Shown piece by piece: positions 55,113 to 64,000 of a stretch of DNA of 64,000 nt. Made by a program: the position numbers and the translations under genes. The DNA is from Mrakia gelida (Eukaryota > Basidiomycota > Tremellomycetes > Cystofilobasidiales > Mrakiaceae): NCBI GenBank assembly GCA_024345305.1, contig BRON01000019.1, positions 496,001 to 560,000 on the forward strand. Direction: 5' to 3'. The first letter of the stretch is position 1; every line of letters begins with the position of its first letter. The notes beneath the pieces are model-generated. The model had not been told where the DNA came from. It did not search any database and saw only the letters and a list, made by a program, of their open reading frames with translations.

Positions 55113-56690
55113 TCACGACTCAGCAACGACGACCTCCAACGGACCTCTGAACTCTGGTCTCCAGCTCGACAGCAACCCTCGCACTTGACCAGCCCTCTTC
55201 TCCGAGTTCACAACAATCCTCGCCGTCTTCACCCTCTCCATCTGCAGCGTCGAGTCCCTAGTAACGAGCATCTCGACGATATCCTCCTCAATCCACACGT
55301 TGAACGAATCGTACGGCTTGATCTCCTCGATCCTCCAAACCAAGTTCCACTCCCTCGACGCGCTCGAAGCCAGCTGACCGTCCTTGTCTCCTCCAAGACC
55401 GAGGAAGAACCTCTTCTCTTCCTCGTGAGAGGTTTCGAGTTCGATGTCGTCCTGATCCGAGTACCTTCCTTGGTCCAAAACGATGAGGTCGACGTCGACG
55501 AGTTCGACGTGTCGAAGTCGAGACCAGTTGGAGATGATCCTCGCTGCTTCTCGTGTGATTCGAAAAGACCAGTGAAGTCTTCGACCCATCCAGTAATCGT
55601 CGTCCGTTGAGATTCCTCCTCGTCGGATGAGGAGCTTGTTGGGATCGAGGAGGGAGAGGAGAGTGACCTCGGGACGGAAGGTGTGAAGTTCAGGCTCGTC
55701 CTCCTCCCTGTGTTCATCATCGTCGTCGTCGGAAGATGCAGGAGGAGGGTAGTCGATCGCGTTGAAGCTCATATTAATGATGAGTTGATCGAGGAAGAGG
55801 ATCGGTCTGGTGTGCTTGAGGCGGGAGGGGGAGATCTGGGAGGAGGGGACGCGTTCGAGGGCTGTTGCGTTGACCTCGAGGACTCGGACGTGGTGAAGGG
55901 AGAGACTTCTCGCGAGACGGAGGCTCGATTTCGAGGTCTGAAGATCGGAAAGGGAGAGAGAGAGGTCAGGAATGAGGGAGAAGAGAGCTCGCCGAAGGAA
56001 GGGGAGATCAAGTAACTCACTCGCATCCTGAAGAGGGAGGTAAGACGAGGTTTGGATCCGTACTCGTTCACTGGCGCGACGTTTCGAAGTAGTTTGGGTG
56101 CGAAGATCTCCAAACACGCGAGGCTGACACGACAGAAGATGGCCTGACTCTTCCTATCGCAGAGACTGACGATGTACTCGAGGATCTCGAGAGGGAAGGA
56201 TCCGCGGAAGGGAATGATTTTGGGACGCTCTGTCTTGGAGTCGAAGGGAGAGGAGAATTCGTATCCAGTCGTGTCAGAGAGAGGGAAGGTGGGAAGAGGA
56301 TTGGGGTTTTGGGTAATCTGCGTTGATCGGAACAAAGCAGGAAAGCGAGGGAGGGAAGACAAGGGAAGGCAAAGATGGTGAGCTCGACCTCCTTCCTTTC
56401 GTCTTGGTTCCTCTAAGGGGGAATGCTGACCTGTCCCCATCTCCAAGGCTTCCCAGAATCCAACTGAACGCGTTCCGTTTCCATTTCAGCGAGTGTCTGC
56501 TCGTCTCCCTCCTGAATCCAGATCCCTGCCGGTCGAAGGAGGAGAGGTTGAGCTCGAAGGATGGAGAGGGTTTGACCTGCGATTCGAGTTGCTCCATCTC
56601 GTTGGGTCTTGAGACGAGTGACTTCGGTCCCGAGAGAGGCGACGAGCTGCTGGTAAGAAATGAAGAGATCCGGCGAGGAAGAGGAAGCAT
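55113..56690 (-). pseudogene. F-box-like family member C with a one-base deletion in exon 1
   Basis: Exons (minus): 56431-56690, 56021-56317, 55113-55937. Exons 2 and 3 are intact and clearly homologous to A and B (GSFPLEILEYIVSLCD, SLACLEIFAPKLLR, HHVRVLEVNA, LLSLLDPNKLLIRRGG, FRITREAARIISNWSRLRHVE, FFLGLGG, GPLEVVVAES). Exon 1 encodes the homologous coiled coil and GIWIQEGDEQ block only in a frame that has no ATG and a stop upstream. The ATG at 56690 lies one frame off. From that ATG exon 1 is 260 nt, against 261 nt in both A and B, so one base is missing just after the start codon. Either a pseudogene or a consensus error. Confidence 0.75.
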
Positions 56691-57019
56691 GATGGAAGAC
56701 AAGTCAGGAAGGAAGGGAAGGGAGAGGAGGTGAGCGTCAAGATCAGCTCGCGAGCCCGACTCGAAATCGAGCGCTTCCCCTTGGGTCCCCTTTTTGCCTC
56801 AGGGAGACTCAAAAGTGTTTCTCTGGTTCAGCCATCGTGGAGAATGCACTATCACGTTCTGCTTTAGTTGAGCGAGCTCAGGAAAATCAGGCAGTCTTCC
56901 CGCGCTCCCTCTTTCGCTTCACTGCTTCGCTCCCTTCTCTCCTCCCCTCGTCACGCTTCTACGTGAGAGTTTGATCGTGCTCGAGATGAGCCGTAGTCGA
57001 ATCCAAGTGTGAAGTCATA
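56691..57019. other. Intergenic 56691-57019
   Basis: Upstream of F-box paralog C and 3' of the TPR/F-box gene. Nothing recognised. Confidence 0.45.
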
Positions 57020-58867
57020 CTACATATAAGAAACGGCGCGATTGCTACATGAAAGAATGCAAAAGACGAGAAAACAAGACAAAACACGACGCGTCGCTTC
57101 AACATCCTTCCTTCGCCCAAACAAAAACAGCTGGCCCGAACTCGGGGACATCGCAAACTCGTCTACGTGCTCTCGTATCCACCGAAGCTCGTCTTCCTCG
57201 AACCTCGAGGGCCTCGCGACGGAGAACTTCCTCAGCTTTGATCCTCCGACCAACCGCGACCTCACCAACCGAAGAACGGACGAGGCTGACCCCAGCCGAT
57301 GCAGGTCCAGCACCTCCAGCAACGGACAAGCTCCCCCTCCAACCGATTCCTTCTCCTTCTCCGAGGTTGCCTCTCCAGCTACGTCTCCCTCTCCCGGTCG
57401 AGTGAGCGCCAGCATCGTCGCGTCCGTCATCTTTCCGTTCCCAGCCGCCCTCGGGTTGTTGTCTAGTTCGAGGAGGAGGAGGTTCGGTAGTCGATGGAGG
57501 TGCTCGATGAAGACGTTTTCCGTGGGGAGGACGCAGCCGCGCAGGGAGAGGTGGGTGAGATGAAGGTTGTTGAGAGGAAGGACGGCCGAGGGGAAGATGT
57601 AAGATGGGTAGGAGAGGTGGAGGCACTCCGATAGATCGAGTTTCGCGAGGTTGGGGAAGTTGTAATGGACCAGTTCCTCGATGCCTCGGTGGTCCAGAGT
57701 CGTAGAGATGCGAAGGGAGGTGAGGTGTGGAAGGGTGAGGGACGAGGTGTCATCGCTTCCGGGGAGGAGGAGGTGGAAGTGGCTTGCCAGTTCCAACGTT
57801 CGAAGTTTTGGGAGGAGTTGGAGAAGAGGGTAGATGGATGATGGGTGAGATTGGGTTCGGAGGGAGAGGTTCTGTAGGTTGGAGAGGATGGCGGGCGGAG
57901 GGAGGTCGTCGAGAAGGGATCGATAAGGTCGTTCGATGCTGAGCGAGCGAAGGAAAGGCGAAGGGTTTGACGGTGCTCCCAACAACTTCCACACCATGCC
58001 GGAGTCCAAGAACCTCCCGCATTCCACCTTCAGCGCCCTGAGCTGCTCTCCTCTTCGCACCACCTCCGACACAAGTTCCGTCGCGTCCCTGTTGTCGGCG
58101 AGGGTTAACTCCCTGATCCTAGCGTTCGACGGGCCCGTGAGCGCTTGCAGCTTCTTGAGTCGTCGATCCCGTCCGAATCCGTTGAGCGAGAGATTGGCGA
58201 GCTCCCACATCACAGGGTCTGTCCTGAAGATCGTCCGCCAGCGCGTCGAGACGGCGGCGAGAGGGAAAGCGACGTCCGAGCTTCCTCGATCCTCGACGAG
58301 AAGGCGACCGATGTCGGAGAGGATCTCGTTGGGTAGGAAGTCGATGAGGTTTCGTTGAAGTCTTCGGCGGTGGAGAAGGGGTTGAGCCAGTTCGAGTTGA
58401 CTCTTGTGGGAGAGGGAGAGGGAAGCGGAGGGAAAGAGGAGAGCGACTTGAATGGGTTCGGGGAGTCGAGTGAGGGATTCGAAGAGTTCCATTTGACTGG
58501 TATAACGTATCAACAGAGAGATAGGTCAGTCCGTATGATGTTGTAGGACAGGTCCTGATGGGTGAAGAGTGGAGAGCAGCTCACCTCGACGCCTCGATCG
58601 TTTCCGCAAGCCAACCAGACGGAACGAAGGCTTGCCAGTACCGAAGCTCGCGAGTGGCAGATCCTGAGAGACTCATCTCCGTAATGAGCTGCCTGGAGAC
58701 GCGTAAAGAAACAGTCGGGTTAGCGAGACTGGGACTGGTGACCGAAAGAGGAAAAGACGAGCTCAACTCACCTTGTCGAAGGAGGTGATCGCCTCGTCGA
58801 AAAACTTCATCTGAAGAGACGCCAGACCTCGTCTGAAGTGCAAGACTCCTACGTCCTCGGGGATCAT
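57020..58867 (-). CDS. F-box/LRR-like protein, TPR-like exons upstream (Pof3/Dia2-like layout)
   Basis: The main exon (58496 down to 57020) encodes an F-box (LIDFLPNEILSDIGRLLVED, FPLAAVSTRWRTIFRTDPVM). Leucine-rich repeats follow (LRSLSIERPYRSLLDD, LPKLRTLELASH, LAKLDLSECLHLS, LHLTHLSLRGCVLPTENVFI). From the ATG at 58492 it gives 490 aa. Two upstream exons, 58772-58867 (96 nt, VLHFRRGLASLQMKFFDEAI) and 58585-58692 (108 nt), match the TPR-like exons of the gene at 34277, exon 1 to the base. They end in phase 0, while the main exon needs two more bases, so the three do not join in frame as read. Either the TPR part is lost from the product or a small error is present. Confidence 0.7.
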
Positions 58868-59195
58868 GGTCGAAAGAGAAGAGTGGCGGGAAGGCAGGAG
58901 GAGGAAGGGATGCCGAAGGGAGGGAGGGAGGGAGGAGGCAGGAAGGAGGGTCCGTTCCTTTTGAGGCTGAAAGACGTTGAGCTTGACAAAGAGGATCCGG
59001 AGGTGAAGACTGGTACAGCAAGCCTCTTTAAGGTCTCGGCTGGGGTGATAGAAAGGTTTTGGGGCTCGAGAGGGAAGGAGGCTGATGCAGTCGAGCAAAA
59101 ACCTTTGAAACGAGCGAGCTCACCTTCTCCTCCCTACCTCCTCTCTTTGCGAGTTGGCCGCAACCCACCACACCCATCAACTTCAACTCGTCGAT
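58868..59195. promoter_or_regulatory. Shared divergent promoter region
   Basis: 328 bp between two divergently transcribed F-box genes. No motif recognised beyond GA-rich tracts. Confidence 0.35.
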
Positions 59196-60184
59196 ATGAC
59201 TCCTCCCTCCTCTCGAACTCTCCCTTTCCTACCAATCGAACTCAAACGAGAAATCCTTCGGTTCTGCGATCCTTCGACCCTCGGGAGAGCGACCCTCGTT
59301 TCGTTCGCTTTCCTCGAGCTCGCCTCTCCCCTCCTCTACGACGAGATCACGATCAAGGGGATGTATCACTTTCAGCTGATGCTCGGGGACTACGTGAGGA
59401 CTCAACGGCAGCTTTTCTTGCGTTTTTAAGCTCTCAAACTGACCTCCTTTTGTTCCGCGTTTCCGCGTCCCTCCCGCCTCGCCTCCCCTCGTAGTCCCAC
59501 CCCTTCATACCTCGACCCTCGCTCATCACTCCCTTCCTCTCCTTCACCCAATGCCACATAATCAACTTCGTCAGCGGTCCCACGGACCACGTCTGGTGCG
59601 AGTCCCTCGCCATGACTCGCTTCCCGTCGTGCTGCCCTCTCCTCGTCGACACCCTCAACGTCTTTCTTGGAATCGATCTCCCACCCCCAAAGACCAGCCT
59701 CCTCATCCTCGAAGAGAACAGAAACCTGATGTTGAAGTTTTTCCAACCTCGCCACATCAACTTCGACCATTCAGGTCCTGGGAGACGCATCGCAACTCCC
59801 CTTCACACCGTCAACTGGACCTCCCTCGACTCGATCTCTTTCCTGTCGACTTCTTACTTCGACGTACCCACGCCTTCTCTCATCGCTCAGGGAGGCTGCA
59901 GATTCCTCGCCGTTGAGATAGACATCAGAGATCTCACATCCATGAGTCAGCTGGATCGGTTACTAGAGGCGATTGGAACGGAGGGCGTCGAAGGGGGAGA
60001 CGCGGCGGGCTGGTTGCGTTTCCCATTCGTCGAGGTCACCCTTCGTGTTGGGTCGGAGGACCAGGTGCTTAAACGCTTGAATCAATTGTCGGTAGCGGGG
60101 GAGACATATGGGTACCCCGAGGGAGCGATCAGGAAGATCAAGAAGAGGATTCGGTTCGTGCGTGATTGGGTCGTCGACGCGTGA
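59196..60184 (+). CDS. F-box protein, paralog of the gene at 32898
   Basis: Exons 59196-59393 and 59495-60184; 888 nt, 295 aa. Exon 1 (198 nt, the same length as its paralog) encodes LPFLPIELKREILRFCDPST and VSFAFLELASPLLYDEITIK, closely matching the gene at 32898. Exon 2 has diverged much more (LVDTLNVFLGIDLPPPKTSL, FVEVTLRVGSEDQVL). The intron has donor GTGAGG and acceptor TCGTAG with an ACTGACC branch site. The pattern of a conserved F-box and fast-changing C terminus suggests different substrates. Intact. Confidence 0.75.
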
Positions 60185-60772
60185 GCTCGAGGTGAGTGCC
60201 TTTCTTCCCTCGTTGCGAGCGTGAGAGGCGAGTCTTCATACTGATCACCATCGTCTCTATGTACTCTCTTCCTTCAGTTTTGGAAGGTGGGACTGTAGGA
60301 GTGAGGTTGGAATAGAGGGGCGTAGATCACAGCCGAGTTCGGAACGCGTCGGTTCGTCCTCGTTTCCTTCTTTCACGTTGCTCTTCTCTCGCGGTAGAAC
60401 TAACCACTGACGAGTCTCCTCCTTCAGGTTCGTCGAATCGTCTCCTCGGCCACTTTCGTCTTCTCGAATGGATCGGCGGAAGGCCGAACGGTCTTCGCAG
60501 GGAGGACAGTCGCGTCGATCGAGTGCGAGCTCGACTCGGGAGCTTTCCCTTCGCTTGGCCAGGCTTCGTAGAGCTCAGTCCAAGAGTATCGCTTTGTCAG
60601 ACTTCGATGGTACGTGACTGTCTTCGATCAGGAGGACGAGGCGTCGAGAAAGAAGAAGTCTCGGTCTGAACCCAAACCCTTCGACTCTCGCTGATCTCAA
60701 GCGCGTGCCCTTTCGTTCCCAGCAGCCATCATCTCCTCTCCTTTCTCCCCTTTAAACTTTCCACCTCTCGCC
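60185..60772 (+). other. Leader region with possible upstream ORF
   Basis: Between the F-box genes at 59196 and 60773. It holds splice-like signals and one short frame from ATG 60465 (MDRRKAERSSQGGQSRRSSA) ending at 60617, about 50 codons. This could be an untranslated upstream ORF of the next gene or a lost exon. Confidence 0.3.
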
Positions 60773-62699
60773 ATGCCTCTCGATGTACGTACTCTCTCGT
60801 TCTCTCACTCTCTGCCTCTCGCGATCTGACCATTCCTCACTCCCGTCTTTCCTCGCAGCGATCTTCCCGAGCTCACGATCAGCGACTTCCATGGGACGTT
60901 CTCTACCTCGTCTACAAGAACTTGGCTCCCGCCGACCTCGCATCGACGTGCATGGTTTCGTACGAATCCTTGGCAACCTCAGCTCCGATGCTCTATCGAG
61001 AGGTCGAGGCTTCGACGGTCGACTTGCTTCTGCTGCTCTTCGGCGACAGGTCTTCGGTGAGCTCGTTCTCTCCTCTCTCGCCTCTTCCTCCCTACTTGCA
61101 GCTGATCCTGCCTCTCTTTTCATCGTCGTAAGACGTCGGAAGTCTCTCGAATCAATCCCTTCCTCTCCCTCTCCAACATCCGATCCCTCACCATCGACCT
61201 CTCCTCTCCCAACCCCGACACTCGACTCTCGCTCTACCACCATCCCCTCCCCTTCGCATCCATCCCTCGACCCCTCCGACTCGACCTTCTCCGTTTCTCA
61301 TGGTTCTCACCGAGCATCGAAGCGTCAAACCACCAGTACATCTTCAAATCCCCCCTCCCTCAACTCAACCCTCGTCGACTCGACTTCACCCAAGTTCGAC
61401 CCCCCGGTCCTCGCGTTCAACACCACCCCACCATGAACCCAGTCAATTTCCCTTGGAGCACTCTTGGACTGGATCTGGACTCGTGGACGAGGCTCAGAGT
61501 GGTCGACGTCCGAGGAGACGCGAGGAATCACGTCGGAGAGCCGATCGCCGACCTCCTCCTCGCTCTTCCTCGGAGGACGATTCGAGGACTTCGCCAACGT
61601 CGGATCCACGTCACGGGCATCACGAACGAGCTCATCTTAGCCTTCGTTGCAGCTCTGGCGATGAGTACGACAGTCATGGATGGTTTCAGGAGGACGAGGG
61701 AGCGGGAGGGAAGTTGGTCCTGGTCGTCTCGTCGGAAGCTCAGAAGGGACACGTCGAGGCTGCGTTGAAGGCTTTCAAGCGAGAGGGTCGCCGATGGACC
61801 GTGGAACTAGAGAAGGAAGATAAAGATGGTCAGCATCGTCTTCTTTCGTACGTTTGTGGCTCGATAGCTGATCGTTTTTCGCGTCGCTCTTCTCGTCGCT
61901 CCAGACTCGACCATCGATTCCGACGCCGTCCTTTCTACGGAGGATCCTTTCAACCCCTCGTCTCATCAAGGTTGGCTTCAGTCCTATCTCTCTTGGATCC
62001 CTCCCCTCGCTGAAGTGCTAACCACCGCTCTTTCTGCTTCGTCCCCTCAGAATCCGCCCTCTTCGACCCTCGCGCCACCTCGTGCTTCCTCTACTGCTCT
62101 CCTTCGGACGTCGGTCTTCAAACCGACACCTACCCTATCTCAGCACCCAACTCTTCCGACTCCCTCATCGTGAGCATCGTCTTGTTCTCGTTTCGTCGAA
62201 AGACCCTCGCTGATCTCGACTCGTTCACTCGCAGAACCGACTTCACCTGGACGCGTCGGACGACTCTTCTTCCTCGGACGACTCTGGTTCCTCCTCCTCC
62301 TCATCGGACCCCTCCTCCTCCTTCTCTTCGATAACATCAAGCATCGGCAACCTTTACCTCCTCGACCCTGCAACCCAGTGGTACATGTCCCAATCCATCT
62401 CTTCTCCCTCGTCCGATCCACCCACCGCCGCCTCGTCCGACTCCTCGGAGTTTGGACTCGCGAAGCTCTTCCAGTCGCTTCAAGCGAGGATCGACATCCT
62501 CGAACAGGAGGTCAAGAATGCGAAGGACATCGCTAAGTCGGAGGTGGAGGCGAGGAGAGCGTCTGAGACGAGGGCGGACGCGTTGGGGAGGAGGGTGCGG
62601 GAGTTGAGGGAGGTCGAGAGCGAGGTGGAGAGGTTGAGGACGCAGAACGCTCGGCTGGAGGCCATGCTTTGGGATCGGGTAGTGAGTTCGAGTAGCTAG
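60773..62699 (+). pseudogene. F-box-like gene with coiled-coil tail and a one-base frame break
   Basis: Exons 60773-60784 (12 nt), 60859-61056, 61133-61828, 61905-61970, 62051-62169, 62235-62699. Exon 2 is an F-box-like region (QRLPWDVLYLVYKNLAPADL, LATSAPMLYREVEAST). Exon 3 starts in frame (FLSLSNIRSLTIDLSSPNPD) but from about 61650 the coding sense moves to another frame (DSHGWFQEDEGAGGKLVLVV). Its 696 nt should be 697 to fit the next exon, so one base is missing. The rest is in frame and ends in a Ser-rich linker and a coiled coil (LQARIDILEQEVKNAKDIAK). An unrecognised short intron ending at GTTGCAG is the alternative. Confidence 0.6.
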
Positions 62700-63149
62700 T
62701 TAGTGTTAGTCTGGGAGAGTGTTGGTCGGAGGCAAGGGAGGGGCGATGAGAACGGGAAGAGCGAGCTGCTTCTGATTTATCCGACGCGTCTTAGGTTTCT
62801 CGCTGTGATGATCTTGCTTTGTCATAAGTTCCACACCCTTCTCTGGCTAGCGTCTCGAAGTGGGCCTCAGGAGCAACGAAGGGGAAGTGAAGAAAGTGCG
62901 GAGAGAGAGACGAGACGCGTCTTACACCGAGCTCGAGGTCGACGGATTGATCTCGCAAGACGAGAGCAGGGAGGGAACGACATCAAGATAGTTGGAAATC
63001 AGTTACGAGTTGTGTCTTGATTATACTGCGAAGGGAGTGCAGGAAGGAGGAAACAAGTCAGCTTCAAGCTCTTCGCGAAGGTCGACGACGCGTCGTGATT
63101 CGAAACGAGAACGCACTTGAGCTCAATACTCCTCCTCCTTCTCCTCATC
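62700..63149. other. Convergent intergenic region
   Basis: 450 bp with three GACGCGTC palindromes (about 62782, 62914 and 63089). No gene seen. Confidence 0.45.
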
Positions 63150-64000
63150 CTACTCCTCCTCACTCTCATCCTCCTCGTCGTCGTCCCTATCCCACCGGTT
63201 ATCTCCCACGTCCCTTCCTTCCTTCCCATACAACTTTCGATGCCGCTTCTTGTCGACCCACTGATCCAGCTTCTTGACGAGCGTCCCATCAATCCGAGAC
63301 CGTCTCTCCATGTCGCTCATCTTCTCGAGAACCTTGGCAAGTTCTCCTGCGAAGTCTGCAGCCGCAAGGTCGTGGTTTCGACCGCCAATCGCGATGGCTT
63401 GGGCGAGTTGCCTGTGGGAGGACGGCGGAGGAAGAGAGGAGGAACGAGTCAGCTTTTCTGAGGCTTCCTTTGGATAAGGTCGGAAGCGATATCCCGATGA
63501 GAGAGAGAGTGCGACGGAACTTACTCCATGAGGTCGTATATCGCGTTAAGAGCATTGATCTTCGTGGCCGCTGAACTCGTTGGGTTGACTCCCTTCGCAA
63601 AGCCTCTCATACCGGCTTCGATGTCCTCCCAGACTTCCCCTTCGTACCAGTGTTCGACGAGAGCAGACATCTTGGCGAGTTCGACCTTGAAGTCCTTGAC
63701 GGGTCCGTCCCCTTTGGTGAACGAGGTGTACTCAGCGACGGATGAGGAGACGATGGAGTTGAGCTTTGGCGACGTTGAGCAGGCTTGCAGGACGAAGTTT
63801 TGGAGGATCTTCGGGTCGACAAGCTTGAGCCATTCTATAGGGACGTCCTTGACGATGGAGAGAGAAGGTTTGATGTCTTGTTCGACCTTGGTTTTGACGT
63901 GTTGCTCGATCTTTGGCTTGATGTCCTGCTCGATCTTCGGCTGGACGTCCGTCGATGAGGACGGTTCGCGCTTGGCTCGTTTCGAAGAGGAGGAGGAAGT
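63150..64000 (-). CDS. Unknown protein with repeated K-(I/V)-E motifs (5' end outside window)
   Basis: Exons (minus): >63525-64000 and 63150-63411; the frame is open to the window edge. The N-terminal visible part is basic and Ser-rich (SKRAKREPSSSTDVQ). It is followed by a short tandem motif PKIEQDIKPKIEQHVKTKVE, which resembles repeated SUMO-acceptor consensus (K-x-E). Then comes a helical region (IEWLKLVDPKILQNFVLQAC, KVELAKMSALVEHWYEGEVW). The second exon continues GELAKVLEKMSDMERRSRID and ends in an acidic run. The shape suggests a nuclear regulatory protein; the family is not recognised. Confidence 0.6.

Noticed and set aside
1..64000. CRISPR arrays, bacterial operons, riboswitches, rRNA genes
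   Set aside because: None seen; the sequence is eukaryotic with spliceosomal introns.

Overview
The window is nuclear DNA of an intron-rich, fairly GC-rich fungus. The genes are split by many short introns (mostly 60-120 bp, donors GTGAGT/GTCAGC/GTTCGT/GTAAGT, a strong CTGAC branch site, CAG or TAG acceptors). The recognisable proteins are a Rad4/XPC protein, an Skt5/Chs4-like Sel1-repeat protein with a CaaX box, a Zn2Cys6 activator, an Lcp5/neuroguidin protein, a mitochondrial dicarboxylate carrier and an AAD-type aldo/keto reductase. This points to a basidiomycete yeast, most likely of the Rhodotorula/Leucosporidium type (Microbotryomycetes). The species assignment is inference.

Layout. 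1-5 kb: a Ser/Pro-rich unknown protein and a 13-exon aryl-alcohol dehydrogenase-like gene, both minus. 5.7-12.6 kb: two members (A and B) of a three-member F-box-like family flank an Lcp5/neuroguidin gene and a 5'-truncated F-box relic. 12.8-23.3 kb: a small unknown gene is split by a nested pair of Ty1/copia retrotransposons. An older minus-strand element (13048-22770, 230-bp LTRs, TSD GCTTT) sits in the gene, and a younger plus-strand element (15173-20043, 310-bp LTRs, TSD GGGTT) sits in the older one. By eye both LTR pairs are identical, and taking each element out rejoins the interrupted frame exactly. 23.7-28.6 kb: RAD4. 29-36 kb and 43-44 kb: a BTB gene and several F-box genes. 36-42.7 kb: a small Ser-rich protein, the SKT5-like gene and a PB1-like/retropepsin-like gene. 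45.9-54.6 kb: a 14-exon Zn2Cys6 activator and the 16-exon DIC1-like carrier. 55-62.7 kb: four more F-box-like genes. 63.1 kb to the end: the 3' part of an unknown gene with repeated K-(I/V)-E motifs.

The main theme is a dense, apparently young F-box/BTB gene cluster (about eleven members in 64 kb). Paralogs keep exon lengths to the base (261/261/260 nt; 198/198 nt; 96/96 nt), yet many carry one lesion: a missing base, an in-frame stop, a phase clash or a lost 5' end. The conserved single-copy genes nearby read through cleanly. Two members have a TPR-like + F-box + LRR-like layout resembling Pof3/Dia2.

Three further points deserve attention. The younger retrotransposon carries a host-style 72-nt intron inside its LTR leader, bounded by a duplicated 30-bp block with branch site and acceptor. 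The palindrome GACGCGTC occurs more than 30 times, often inside introns. Several genes use very small exons (3, 9, 12, 13, 16, 18 and 20 nt). All gene models were assembled by eye from splice signals and reading frame; no alignment or RNA evidence was available.
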